Shown: positions 43,433 through 52,116 of the stretch, in pieces
Layout of the letters: each line of letters opens with the position of its first letter
Numbering within the stretch: the stretch's first letter is position 1
Assembly: GCA_013289955.1 (NCBI GenBank)
Contig: JABCYZ010000007.1
Location: 124,001 to 188,000 of the forward strand
Direction of reading: 5' to 3'
Source: Acidobacteriota bacterium
GTDB lineage: Bacteria > Acidobacteriota > Terriglobia > Acidiferrales > UBA7541
Length of the DNA: 64,000 nt
The notes under the pieces: model-generated
What the model was told of the DNA's origin: nothing
The model's input: only the letters and a program-made list of their open reading frames with translations
The model's database searches: none
Program-made: the position numbers and the translations under genes

Positions 43433-44929
43433 TTGGGCCGAACGGTAAGCTGTGCAACCTCAAAGCTATATGTAACCCGGAAAGATCTAGCGCTCTGTGT
43501 TTTGGGGGCGCTATTTTTGCTGGGAGCGACGACGTGCAGCGCGCAAGTCACCCAGATTTTCCACAAGAAGAAAAAGATCGATAAATCGACGAGTGTCGAC
43601 AACAACGCGCAGCCGGACAAGATTTTGTACGACCGTGCGGTGGACGATATCAAGCACGGCCGGCAAGAAGTCGGCCGCCTGAACATGCAGACGCTCATCA
43701 ATACGTATCCGGACAGCGAGTATCTAGCGAAGGCCAAGCTGGCGATCGCGGACTCCTACTACAAAGAGGGCGGAACTTCGAACCTCGCGCTGGCCGTCTC
43801 CGGTTACAAAGACTTTGAAGTGTTCTTCCCTTTCCTGCCCGAAGCGACCTACGCGCAGATGCAAGTGGCCATGACGCACTACAAGCAGATGGACAAGCCC
43901 GACCGGGACAGAAGCCATGCGCTTGCGGCGGAAGAAGAGTTCCAGACTTTTCTCCAAAAATATCCCAACGATCCGCTGGCTTCCCAGGCGCAACAGCATT
44001 TGAGAGAAGTGCAGGAAGTGCTGGCGGAAGGCGACTACCGCATCGGCTACTACTACTACGTGAAGAACGACAAGAGAGCGGCGGCGGCCAGGCTTCTAAC
44101 GGTGACGAACCGCTATCCGCTGTACAGCAAGTCAGACCAGGCGCTTTGGATGATGGGCGACATCTTCGAGAGAAGCGAACACAAAGAGGTTGCTTCGCTC
44201 TATTACTCGAGAATTGTGAAGAACTATCCTTTGTCGAATCTGGCACCGCAAGCCAAGGACAAGCTAAAGGCAGCTGGAGTTCCCGTGCCCCAGGCGGATC
44301 CCAATGCTCTTGCATGGATGACGGCGGAGCAGAATACACCGAGGCCGAAAACTCCTCTGGTGAAAAGGCCGCTCTCGTTAATAAACAGCGGGCCGCATGG
44401 GGAATTTATGGCGGCGGCGAGAACCGGAGCTCCCAACATGGAGCCGGAATCCGACTCGATGTCCGCCGGGGACCTGCTGACACCGGGTGGAAAATCGGCG
44501 ACCGGGAAACCTGGAACGTCACTCGTTCAAACGGTAGTACCGGGACAGACCGGGACAACGGATTCCACCAGCAATTCTGAGAACGTGGCTCCGGCCGGCA
44601 GCGAAGCCCCAGCAACCGCTCCCGCGACTGGTGAACAGCCAAAGGAAGCAGGTACAGAAGCGTCGCCAACGCCGACGGCACCGCCAACTACTTCGAGCAC
44701 CTCGACAAGCGATGAACCGGCGAAGAACCCTCCGGCCGGGGCTGCAACAGAAATGTCCGCAAAAACCGACACGCCATCAGCGGCGGCAGAAGCAAAGAGC
44801 GACACTGCGGGAGCCGGTGCGGCACCTGCGGCGGATGCGGCAAAAACTGGGGACTCACAGAACAGCGACTCCAAGAAGGAATCTAGCAGCAAGAAGAAGA
44901 AGGGACTGCGCAAGCTGGTCCCCTGGTAG
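43433..44929 (+). CDS. BamD-like TPR protein with long low-complexity tail
   Basis: 498 residues from a TTG with AGAGGTGA 3-5 bases upstream. A signal peptide (about 16-38) is followed by TPR-like helices (about 60-285) matching the BamD/YfiO outer-membrane assembly lipoproteins (NTYPDSEYLAKAKLAIADSYY, then QKYPNDPLASQAQQHLREV). The usual lipobox is not clear (ATTC), so lipidation is uncertain. From about 330 to the end the sequence is Pro, Thr, Ser, Ala and Glu rich, ending in a Lys-rich patch (KKKKGLRKL). BamD helps insert beta-barrel proteins; the added tail is unusual and could bind peptidoglycan or a partner. A strong terminator follows. Confidence 0.8.
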   Translation: MGRTVSCATSKLYVTRKDLALCVLGALFLLGATTCSAQVTQIFHKKKKIDKSTSVDNNAQPDKILYDRAVDDIKHGRQEVGRLNMQTLINTYPDSEYLAKAKLAIADSYYKEGGTSNLALAVSGYKDFEVFFPFLPEATYAQMQVAMTHYKQMDKPDRDRSHALAAEEEFQTFLQKYPNDPLASQAQQHLREVQEVLAEGDYRIGYYYYVKNDKRAAAARLLTVTNRYPLYSKSDQALWMMGDIFERSEHKEVASLYYSRIVKNYPLSNLAPQAKDKLKAAGVPVPQADPNALAWMTAEQNTPRPKTPLVKRPLSLINSGPHGEFMAAARTGAPNMEPESDSMSAGDLLTPGGKSATGKPGTSLVQTVVPGQTGTTDSTSNSENVAPAGSEAPATAPATGEQPKEAGTEASPTPTAPPTTSSTSTSDEPAKNPPAGAATEMSAKTDTPSAAAEAKSDTAGAGAAPAADAAKTGDSQNSDSKKESSSKKKKGLRKLVPW

Positions 44930-44956
44930 CTGGCACCACCAAATAACCGGGATGGA

Positions 44957-44988
44957 GGGGTGCAGCCAGGGCTGTACCCCTTTTTTTT
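44957..44988 (+). terminator. Intrinsic terminator after the BamD-like gene
   Basis: GGGGTGCAG (44957-44965) pairs with CTGTACCCC (44972-44980), with one G-T pair and a 6-base loop. A run of eight T (44981-44988) follows directly. This is the clearest Rho-independent terminator in the window. Confidence 0.85.
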
Positions 44989-45115
44989 GGTAAAGAACCC
45001 TGCCAGGAAGCTGCCGGGAGGGCGTATTCATTTCCGACACACAGGTACAGCGAGAAGATTGACGCACAATACGCCGGGTGCTCCAATACTGTGGAGTCTT
45101 GAAGATCAGTCGGCC

Positions 45116-45158
45116 GCAAGTCGGTCGATAGTTTGAAGCGATCGCAAAGCGGTCGATA
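45116..45158. repeat. Imperfect 15-base direct repeat upstream of the response regulator gene
   Basis: GCAAGTCGGTCGATA (45116-45130) and GCAAAGCGGTCGATA (45144-45158) differ at two positions and are 28 bases apart, close to three helical turns less a few bases. They lie 38-80 bases before the GTG start, so they could be a binding site for a regulator. No function is shown. Confidence 0.35.
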
Positions 45159-45195
45159 TGCCAGACACGGGTGAAGTATATCCGGAGGAAGCTTA

Positions 45196-46872
45196 GTGGC
45201 CAGGATTCTCGTCGCCGACGATAACAGCAACATCCAGAAGATGGTGGGGCTTGCCCTGAAAGATCAGGGCATCGACGTCGTTGCCGTTGGCAATGGCGAA
45301 GCCGCGGTTCGAAAGATTTCCGATATACGCCCGGACCTCGTTCTCGCGGATGTTTTCATGCCCGTCCGCAACGGGTACGAAGTTTGCCAATACGTGAAAT
45401 CGGACAGCACGCTTGCGCACATTCCGGTGATATTGCTGGTCGGCGCTTTCGACCCGCTCGACGAACAAGAAGCACAGCGCGTTGGAGCAGACGGAGTGTT
45501 GAAGAAGCCGTTTGTGCCGCCTGATCCACTGATTTCGATGGTGAAGTCCGCTCTTGCGCGAGCTGGCGTTTCGATTGGCGGAGCAGCACCGCCGCCGCAG
45601 GTGCCGGAAGAACCGATGCACGTGGCGGAAATGCTGGCGCCGCGAGCAGTTCCCTCCGCACGCGCGATTACGAGCATGGGTACACTCGAGCCCGTTCCGG
45701 AATTCCCATCGGTCGAGAGCGAGCCGGCAGAAGAAGAGATGCCTGGTGCGCCGGAACCCGTGAAGATTGACGCAGGATCGCAGCCCCTGGCGTTCGGGAG
45801 CCTGCTGGAATCGCCAGCAGCTGAGCAGGAAGAAGATATTGGGGAAGCTACAACGGCGCGGCCGCAGCTGGAGCGCGATTGGAATTCGGGCGACAAGGAA
45901 GATGAGATCGAAGAGGAAGAAGAGGAAGAGAGCACTGGATCGTGGAGGCGCGACGCGGGCGACGCGATGGGAGAAGACGAAGCCGCAGCAAGCGGCCCAG
46001 TGAAGGATTGGCGCGAGACGGCGTTCTCGGAAGCGCCGGCGCGGAAGATGAGAAACGACTCGTGGGCGCCGCAAAAAGAGATTTCCGCATTCGAGGAAGG
46101 TGCAGAAACAGAACAGAGCGTCGGCGCGATGGTAACAGACCTGCCGGTTGCGGAATCACGCGCGGGGGCCGCGCCCGCTGCGCCATTTCCGGGAGACGCG
46201 TGGGCACCCGCGCTGAGCCATAAGACTGTACTGGAAGCTGCGACGATCGAAGCTCCCGCGCCTCCAAAACGGGACGTGCGGGAAGCGGCACTGTCCGAGG
46301 TTCAAGCAAAGGTTCCCTCTGAGGCTCCACCGAGCGCACCAGCGATCGTTGCGCCAGCTCAGGAATCTGAAAAGCCGGCGGCAAGTTCATGGTTTTCCTC
46401 TGTAGCCAGTCCGTGGGACGAGGAAGTGCAGAAAGCCAGCCGCCTCGCGTCAACCTGGGATGCTCCTGCGGCAAGTACTCCGGCAGGGAGCGCTCCCGCA
46501 GCTCATGCGGCTGCTGAGACCTCCCTCTATGTAGGGAGCAACGAAAAGGTCCTGAGAGGGGATCTTGAAGCGACGGTCGATTCACTCACACCGGTTTTGA
46601 GCCAGGAGGCGAAGTCCAGAGTGGTAGAGGTAGCGCTGACAGCGGCGACCGTGGATGCGATTCGCGAAGAGGCGCACCAGGTTGCGGAAACCGGCAAAGG
46701 GGCGCCGGCCGTGGATGCTAGCGCAAAGGCTTCTGAACCGAGCATGGAAGACATGGTGGCCAAAGTTCTCGCTAAGATGAACCCGGACATGCTCCAGGCC
46801 GTTACCCGAGATATCCTCAAGAAAGTCGTGGAATCGATGGTTCGCGACGAGATGAACGCGAAGAAACAGTAG
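45196..46872 (+). CDS. Response regulator receiver protein with long disordered linker and conserved tail
   Basis: 558 residues from a GTG with GGAGGA 8 bases upstream. The N-terminal receiver domain (about 3-120) has the acidic pair Asp8-Asp9, the phospho-acceptor Asp52 (LVLADVFMP) and the Lys in LKKPF. Then about 390 residues are Ala, Glu and Pro rich, apparently disordered. The last 45 residues form an amphipathic helix region (MEDMVAKVLAKMNPDMLQAVTRDILKK). No DNA-binding or enzyme domain is visible, so output is probably by protein contact through the tail. No sensor kinase is nearby. It sits between the BamD-like gene and valS. Confidence 0.8.
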   Translation: MARILVADDNSNIQKMVGLALKDQGIDVVAVGNGEAAVRKISDIRPDLVLADVFMPVRNGYEVCQYVKSDSTLAHIPVILLVGAFDPLDEQEAQRVGADGVLKKPFVPPDPLISMVKSALARAGVSIGGAAPPPQVPEEPMHVAEMLAPRAVPSARAITSMGTLEPVPEFPSVESEPAEEEMPGAPEPVKIDAGSQPLAFGSLLESPAAEQEEDIGEATTARPQLERDWNSGDKEDEIEEEEEEESTGSWRRDAGDAMGEDEAAASGPVKDWRETAFSEAPARKMRNDSWAPQKEISAFEEGAETEQSVGAMVTDLPVAESRAGAAPAAPFPGDAWAPALSHKTVLEAATIEAPAPPKRDVREAALSEVQAKVPSEAPPSAPAIVAPAQESEKPAASSWFSSVASPWDEEVQKASRLASTWDAPAASTPAGSAPAAHAAAETSLYVGSNEKVLRGDLEATVDSLTPVLSQEAKSRVVEVALTAATVDAIREEAHQVAETGKGAPAVDASAKASEPSMEDMVAKVLAKMNPDMLQAVTRDILKKVVESMVRDEMNAKKQ

Positions 46873-47191
46873 TTCCCTGCGCCCGTTAGCTTCTGGCCCC
46901 ATCTGTTGTCCCTTGTGATTCCCGACCGGTAGTTCCCAGCGGTTCCTCCGTCCGCTCTCTTGCCGGAGTTCCCTCTCTCGCATGATTCTCCCCCTACCCC
47001 CCGGGTATTGAGAGAAAAACACATGGGTTTCACCAGAGGGCAAAGCCAGATTTGGCTGTACCCCGCTGAAAACAAAGAACGGCGGCCAGTTGGCAGCCTC
47101 GGAGTAAGAGTTTCCCTGACCAAAAGAGCCCATCCGCTAGGCAGAATCCGTCAGGGGGGACGATGGGGAATGTGCCGGCGACGCACTGGAA

Positions 47192-47221
47192 TTGACGGAG
47201 TCTGTTTTTGCCCCGTATAGT
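47192..47221 (+). promoter_or_regulatory. Predicted sigma-70-type promoter of valS
   Basis: TTGACG (47192-47197) and TATAGT (47216-47221), each matching consensus at five of six positions, are separated by 18 bases. Transcription would start near 47228, giving a leader of about 90 bases. The GC hairpin at 47276-47298 lies in that leader. Confidence 0.62.
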
Positions 47222-47275
47222 CGAAGATTACTTTTGACGACTTGAAACAGCTTCGAAGATTGCAAGCAAAGAAAG

Positions 47276-47298
47276 AGGGCGGGCCAGGGCCCGTCCCT
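47276..47298 (+). promoter_or_regulatory. GC hairpin in the valS leader
   Basis: A nine-base-pair stem with one bulged T (AGGGCGGGC with GCCCGTCCCT) and a CAGG loop. It ends 22 bases before the valS ATG and just before the ribosome binding site GGGGAG. It could affect translation initiation or be a dispersed REP-like element. Confidence 0.3.
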
Positions 47299-47320
47299 AC
47301 AACGGGGAGATGCGTTCCTG

Positions 47321-50053
47321 ATGGCGAGAGAGATTGCCAAGGCGTATGAGCCGCAGCAGATAGAGCCTCGCTGGGCGGAGTACTGGGTCAAGCAGGAGCT
47401 GTTTAAGGCGGATCCGAGTGCGCCGGGACCCGTGTTTTCGATCGTGATCCCGCCGCCGAATGTGACGGGCTCGCTGCACATCGGGCACATGCTGGAGCAT
47501 ACGGAGATCGACATTTTGACGCGCTGGCACCGGATGCGCGGATACAACACTTTGTATCTGCCGGGCACGGATCACGCGGGCATTTCGACGCAGCGGGTCG
47601 TTGTGAAACAGCTTATGGATCAGGGCATCGACTACCAGAAGCTCGGGCGCGAGGAGTTTGAGAAGAGAGTTTGGGCGTGGAAGGCGGAGGCGGGCAGTCA
47701 GATCACGGAGCAGATGCGCGGGATTGGGGAAAGCTGCGATTGGTCGAGGGAAAGGTTTACGCTGTCACCGGAAATGTCGCGAGTCGTGCGCAAGGTGTTC
47801 GTGCAGCTTTATAACGAGGGGTTGATTTATCGCGAGACGCGGCTGGTGAATTGGTGCCCGGTGTGTTTGACGGTGTTGAGCGATCTGGAAGTGAATCACG
47901 AAGAGCGCTTGGGTCATCTGTGGTACATCCGGTATCCCGTTGCGGGCACAGAGGAATCCGTCGTTGTTGCGACCACGCGGCCGGAAACGATGCTGGGAGA
48001 TACGGCGGTGGCGGTGAATCCCGAGGATGAACGGTACTCGGGGCTGGTGGGCAAGAGGGTGGTGCTGCCATTGATGAATCGGGAGATTCCGATCATTGCG
48101 GACAGCATGGTGGACCGGGAATTCGGGACAGGCGCTGTGAAAATTACGCCGGCGCATGATCCGAATGACTTTGAAGTCGGCAAGAGGCATGGCCTGGCAG
48201 AGATTGACGTGATGAGGGATGACGGGCGCATGAGCGGAGCGGCTGGAACTTATGCCGGACTGGACCGGTTCGAAGCGCGAAAAAAGATCGTGGAAGATCT
48301 GAAGGCACTGGGGTTGTTGGAAAAAGTGACGGACCACACCCATGCCATCGGGATTTGCGAGCGGAGCAAGACGATTGTCGAGCCGCGGATCTCGACGCAG
48401 TGGTTCTGCGCGATGAAGGGGCTGGCGGCCCCGGCGCTGCGGGCGGTGCGGGAGTGGGAGCCTGGCAAAGAAAACACGATTCAAATTGTGCCGGACAACC
48501 GGCGGCAGGAATTCTTGAACTGGCTCGACAATATTCGCGATTGGACGATTTCTCGGCAGCTTTGGTGGGGGCACCGGATTCCGGCATGGTACTGCGGGGG
48601 CTGCGAGGAGATGATCGTCGCGGAGGAAGCGCCGACGAGATGCGTGAAGTGCGGTTCCGGAAAATTGCGGCAGGATCCGGACGTGCTGGACACGTGGTTT
48701 AGTTCGGGGCTTTGGCCGTTTTCGACGCTGGGGTGGCCGGAGAAGACCGCGGATTTTGAGAAGTACTATCCCACGAGTTTGTTGATCACCGGTTACGACA
48801 TTTTGTTTTTCTGGGTGGCGCGGATGGCCATGCTGGGGATTCACTTCACCGGGAAAGTGCCGTTTCGCGCGGTGTATTTGCATTCGCTGGTGCGGACAGG
48901 CAGCGGCGAGAAGATGTCCAAGTCCAAGGGGACGGGGCTCGATCCGGTGGCGCTGAATCAACAGTACGGCACCGACGCGATGAGGTTTTGCCTGGCGTCG
49001 ATGGCGGCGCCGGGAACGGATATTGTGCTGTCCGACGACAGGCTGGCAGGCGCGCGGAATTTCGCCAACAAGATCTGGAATGCGGCACGGTTTTTGTTCC
49101 TGAATCTGGACAAGTTTGAGCAGCGAGGGACGGGGATTGAGGAGTTGGCTTCGCCGGGGGTGCGGTCGGGCGCGCCATATGCCTTCGAGGGAAGTGTACC
49201 GCTGGTAGATCAGTGGCTATATTCGCGGCTGACGATCACGATCGAGACCGTGAATGAAGCGCTTAAGAATTACCGGTTTCACGAGGCGGCGCAGGACGTG
49301 TACCAGTTTTTCTGGGGAGATTTCTGCGACTGGTATATCGAGTGGGTCAAGCCGGAATTGCAGAGTGAAAACAGGGAACGAGCGGTCGTGGCTTGGAAGA
49401 ATCTGTTTGCGGCGTTCAACGATGCGCTGAGGCTGCTGCATCCGTTCATGCCGTTTTTGACGGAAGAATTGTGGCACCAGCTCCCGCAAGCGGCGGAAGC
49501 GAAGTCGATTGCGCTTGATCCATTTCCTACCCCACGGACCCATTGGACGACTGGCGGCAAGGAGATTGGATTGATGGGCCAGTTCCAGATGATGCAAGAG
49601 GTTGTGACCGCGTTGCGTAATATTCGCGCCGAGATGAAGCTCGACCCCAAGAAGAAAATGTCCGCAGAATTGTATAGCTTCGACGGGGTGACGCGAGATG
49701 CGATGGAACGCAGCAAGGATGGCATCGTCCGCCTGGCATCACTCTCTCTTCTCACAATTTCCAGCAAGCCGCTGGAGCAAGCGGGGGGAGCGGTGCGGTC
49801 GACGGCGGCGTTCGATGTTCGGATTGCGTATTCGGATGCGGTGGACGGGGAAGCGGAGAAGACGCGGCTGAAGAAGGAGATCGAGGGACTGCAAAAGGCG
49901 ATTTCGTCGAAAGAGAGCCAGCTGGGGAACGAAACTTTTCGCAGCCGGGCGCCGGAGAAGATTATTCGTGGCCTGGAAGCGACACTCGCGGACCAGCGGA
50001 TCGAGTTGCAAAAGTTGCGCGAACGGTTGGCGGAATTGGAAAGGCACCGATAA
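47321..50053 (+). CDS. valS: Valyl-tRNA synthetase
   Basis: 910 residues. The class I signatures are present: HIGH (53-56, in PPPNVTGSLHIGHML) and KMSKS (531-535). The editing domain lies near 190-350, with ATTRPETMLGDTAVAVNP, and the anticodon-binding domain and C-terminal coiled coil follow (about 830-910). The enzyme charges tRNA-Val and hydrolyses mischarged Thr-tRNA-Val. Length is normal. It starts at the ATG at 47321 with GGGGAG upstream. birA follows about 125 bases after the stop. Confidence 0.97.
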   Translation: MAREIAKAYEPQQIEPRWAEYWVKQELFKADPSAPGPVFSIVIPPPNVTGSLHIGHMLEHTEIDILTRWHRMRGYNTLYLPGTDHAGISTQRVVVKQLMDQGIDYQKLGREEFEKRVWAWKAEAGSQITEQMRGIGESCDWSRERFTLSPEMSRVVRKVFVQLYNEGLIYRETRLVNWCPVCLTVLSDLEVNHEERLGHLWYIRYPVAGTEESVVVATTRPETMLGDTAVAVNPEDERYSGLVGKRVVLPLMNREIPIIADSMVDREFGTGAVKITPAHDPNDFEVGKRHGLAEIDVMRDDGRMSGAAGTYAGLDRFEARKKIVEDLKALGLLEKVTDHTHAIGICERSKTIVEPRISTQWFCAMKGLAAPALRAVREWEPGKENTIQIVPDNRRQEFLNWLDNIRDWTISRQLWWGHRIPAWYCGGCEEMIVAEEAPTRCVKCGSGKLRQDPDVLDTWFSSGLWPFSTLGWPEKTADFEKYYPTSLLITGYDILFFWVARMAMLGIHFTGKVPFRAVYLHSLVRTGSGEKMSKSKGTGLDPVALNQQYGTDAMRFCLASMAAPGTDIVLSDDRLAGARNFANKIWNAARFLFLNLDKFEQRGTGIEELASPGVRSGAPYAFEGSVPLVDQWLYSRLTITIETVNEALKNYRFHEAAQDVYQFFWGDFCDWYIEWVKPELQSENRERAVVAWKNLFAAFNDALRLLHPFMPFLTEELWHQLPQAAEAKSIALDPFPTPRTHWTTGGKEIGLMGQFQMMQEVVTALRNIRAEMKLDPKKKMSAELYSFDGVTRDAMERSKDGIVRLASLSLLTISSKPLEQAGGAVRSTAAFDVRIAYSDAVDGEAEKTRLKKEIEGLQKAISSKESQLGNETFRSRAPEKIIRGLEATLADQRIELQKLRERLAELERHR

Positions 50054-50177
50054 ACAACGCGGGCGGATGGCCCTACGAGGCGGCCAACCGCAGAGTTTTG
50101 CGCGTGGCTGGCGCGCTTGTGCAGCGCGGGCAGGAAACGTAAGCTTAGGCGGCGCGGAAGTGCGCGGTAGAACCTCG

Positions 50178-51182
50178 ATGGCCCAAGAGACCCTCCCAGG
50201 GACAACGGACAAGCGGCTGGCGGCTTTGCTGACGCTGCTGGCGAAGAACGCGACGATTGTGATCAGCGGGGCGCGGATTGCGCGGGAAATTGGTGTGTCG
50301 CGTTCGATGGTGTGGCAGTGGGTGCGGCAATTGCGCGGGCTGGGCGTGCAGGTGAGGGGCAAGGCGGGCGAGGGATATTTTTTGGAGCGCGTGCCGGATA
50401 TTTTGACTCCGGACATGTTGCGGCAAAGATTGAAAGGAAGCCTTTTCGGGAAGCGCATCTACCACTTCATTAAGACGGATTCGACAAATCGCGTGGCCCT
50501 CGAATTAGGGCACGCTGGCGAACCGGAAGGCGCGGTAGTCTTGGCAGAAGAGCAAACGGCCGGCAAGGGACGCGCGGGAAGGGCCTGGCAATCCGACCGA
50601 GCGGCGGGGATTTATGTGACTTTGCTTTTGCGGCCGCGGCTGGCTCCCGTGCAGGCGCCGCTTTTGACGATGATGGCCGGGCTTTCGGCGCGAGCGGCCA
50701 TCGAATCGCGGACCGGGCTGGCACCAGATTTGAAGTGGCCGAACGACTTGCTGCTGCGCGGAAAGAAAGTGGGCGGGATTTTGACGGAGATGCACGCGGA
50801 ACCGTCACTGGTGCGATTTGTGATTGTGGGAATCGGGTTGAACGTGAATCAGGAGAAATTCCCCGGCGAGCTGGGAACTACCGCGAGTTCGCTGCGGCTG
50901 GAAACGGGTGGGCAAGTTTCGCGGCTGGAATTGCTGGTGCTGTTGCTGCGAGAATTCGAGGGCGACTACAATCGTTTTCTGCGCGAAGGCCCGGCGGCGG
51001 TGACCGAGAAATTCGAGGCCTTCTCGAGCTATGCGAGCGGGAAACGCGTGCGGGTCACGAGCGGGGCGGAGAGTTTTGCGGGGACGACGGCGGGGCTCGG
51101 TCCGGAAGGATTGCTGCTCGTAAAGCGCGACGATGGGCAGGTGGTGACGGTGATTTCCGGGGACGTGGCGGAGGCGCGGTAG
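50178..51182 (+). CDS. birA: Bifunctional biotin-[acetyl-CoA-carboxylase] ligase and repressor
   Basis: 334 residues from the ATG at 50178. An N-terminal winged-helix domain (about 12-75, with SGARIAREIGVSRSMVWQWV) precedes the ligase domain. The ligase has TDSTNRVA, the biotin/ATP loop AGKGRAGRAW and KWPNDLLLRGKKVGGIL. BirA attaches biotin to the carboxyl carrier protein of acetyl-CoA carboxylase, and the DNA-binding domain suggests it also represses biotin genes. The sequence upstream to 49968 overlaps valS in another frame and is rejected. coaX begins right after the stop. Confidence 0.94.
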   Translation: MAQETLPGTTDKRLAALLTLLAKNATIVISGARIAREIGVSRSMVWQWVRQLRGLGVQVRGKAGEGYFLERVPDILTPDMLRQRLKGSLFGKRIYHFIKTDSTNRVALELGHAGEPEGAVVLAEEQTAGKGRAGRAWQSDRAAGIYVTLLLRPRLAPVQAPLLTMMAGLSARAAIESRTGLAPDLKWPNDLLLRGKKVGGILTEMHAEPSLVRFVIVGIGLNVNQEKFPGELGTTASSLRLETGGQVSRLELLVLLLREFEGDYNRFLREGPAAVTEKFEAFSSYASGKRVRVTSGAESFAGTTAGLGPEGLLLVKRDDGQVVTVISGDVAEAR

Positions 51183-52034
51183 ATGCTGCTGACGATCGAT
51201 GTCGGGAACACGAATACGGTGCTGGGCGTTTTTCGCGGCGAGGAATTGATCGCGAATTGGCGGCTGACGACAGCGCGGCAGCAGACGATTGATGAATACG
51301 GCGTGCTTACGCGAAATTTGTTTACCTTGGCCGGTTTGGACCGCGACTCGATTGGCGGCGTAATCATCAGCTCGGTGGTGCCGCCGGTGAATTGGACGCT
51401 GGCGGAGATGTCGCGGATTTATTTTGGCCAGAAGGCGCTGTTCGTGGAAGCCGGCGTGAAAACGGGGATGGCGGTGTTGGTGGACAATCCACTGGAAGTT
51501 GGCGCGGACCGGATCGTGAACGGCGTGGCGGCGTTTCACAAATACGGCGGGCCGTGCATCGTCGTAGATTTTGGAACGGCGATTACATTTGATGCGATTT
51601 CAGCTCGCGGAGAATATTTAGGCGGAGTGATTGCGCCGGGGTTGGGAATTTCGTCGGAGGCTCTGTTTGCGCGAGCGGCGAGATTGCCGCGCGTGGAGAT
51701 CAAGGATCCGGGAAAGGTGATTGGGACGAATACCGTCACGCATATGCAGGCGGGACTGTATTACGGGGCGGTGGACATGGTGGACGGGATGCTGCGGCGC
51801 ATGAAAGCGGAACTCGGCGGCGAAGTGAAGGTGGTTGCTACTGGCGGGCAAGCGAGATTGGTCGCCAAAGGCTCGAAACAGATTCAGGAGACGGATGAAT
51901 TTCTGACGCTGACGGGATTGCGGCTGATTTGGGAGAAAAATCAGCCGGCGGAAGCTGGAAAAGGAGCCGCGCCACATCGCGGGATGCGAACGGCTGCGCC
52001 TGAGGCAGTCCCGGCGAAGAAGGCGCAGAGATAG
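51183..52034 (+). CDS. coaX: Type III pantothenate kinase
   Basis: 283 residues, starting at the base after the birA stop. The ASKHA motifs are clear: DVGNTNTVLGVF at the N-terminus, the GADRIVN motif near 104, and DFGTAITFDAIS. It phosphorylates pantothenate in the first step of coenzyme A synthesis; type III enzymes need a monovalent cation and resist CoA feedback. The last 30 residues are a non-conserved basic tail. The birA-coaX order is common in bacteria. A terminator follows the stop. Confidence 0.95.
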   Translation: MLLTIDVGNTNTVLGVFRGEELIANWRLTTARQQTIDEYGVLTRNLFTLAGLDRDSIGGVIISSVVPPVNWTLAEMSRIYFGQKALFVEAGVKTGMAVLVDNPLEVGADRIVNGVAAFHKYGGPCIVVDFGTAITFDAISARGEYLGGVIAPGLGISSEALFARAARLPRVEIKDPGKVIGTNTVTHMQAGLYYGAVDMVDGMLRRMKAELGGEVKVVATGGQARLVAKGSKQIQETDEFLTLTGLRLIWEKNQPAEAGKGAAPHRGMRTAAPEAVPAKKAQR

Positions 52035-52051
52035 CTAAGCGTTGGCGCTGA

Positions 52052-52084
52052 GGCGCGTTACCCCTTTGGTGCGCGCCCCTTTTT
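52052..52084 (+). terminator. Intrinsic terminator after coaX
   Basis: GGCGCG (52052-52057) with CGCGCC (52072-52077), plus an inner ACC/GGT pair (52060-52062 with 52068-52070), forms a stem with a CCTTT loop. Five T (52080-52084) follow after two C. Confidence 0.6.
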
Positions 52085-52116
52085 AGCACCCCGCTTCGCT
52101 CGCACTGGCGAATTCC

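Larger units (their letters stand above)
46873..47320 (+). other. Intergenic region, 448 bases, with valS promoter and leader
   Basis: No protein-like frame is seen on either strand. The 5' half has near-repeats of TAGTTCCC (46870 and 46930) and a C-rich stretch (46990-47003). The 3' half holds a good promoter at 47192-47221 and a GC hairpin at 47276-47298 just upstream of the valS start. I saw no T-box core, so amino acid control of that type is unlikely. Confidence 0.5.

Noticed and set aside
47030..47065. Possible riboswitch (GGCAAAGCC-like hairpin)
   Set aside because: No wider match to a known riboswitch core was seen, and the promoter at 47192 lies downstream.
49968..50177. Upstream extension of birA
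   Set aside because: It overlaps the valS 3' end in another frame and lacks family similarity; the winged-helix part begins after the ATG at 50178.
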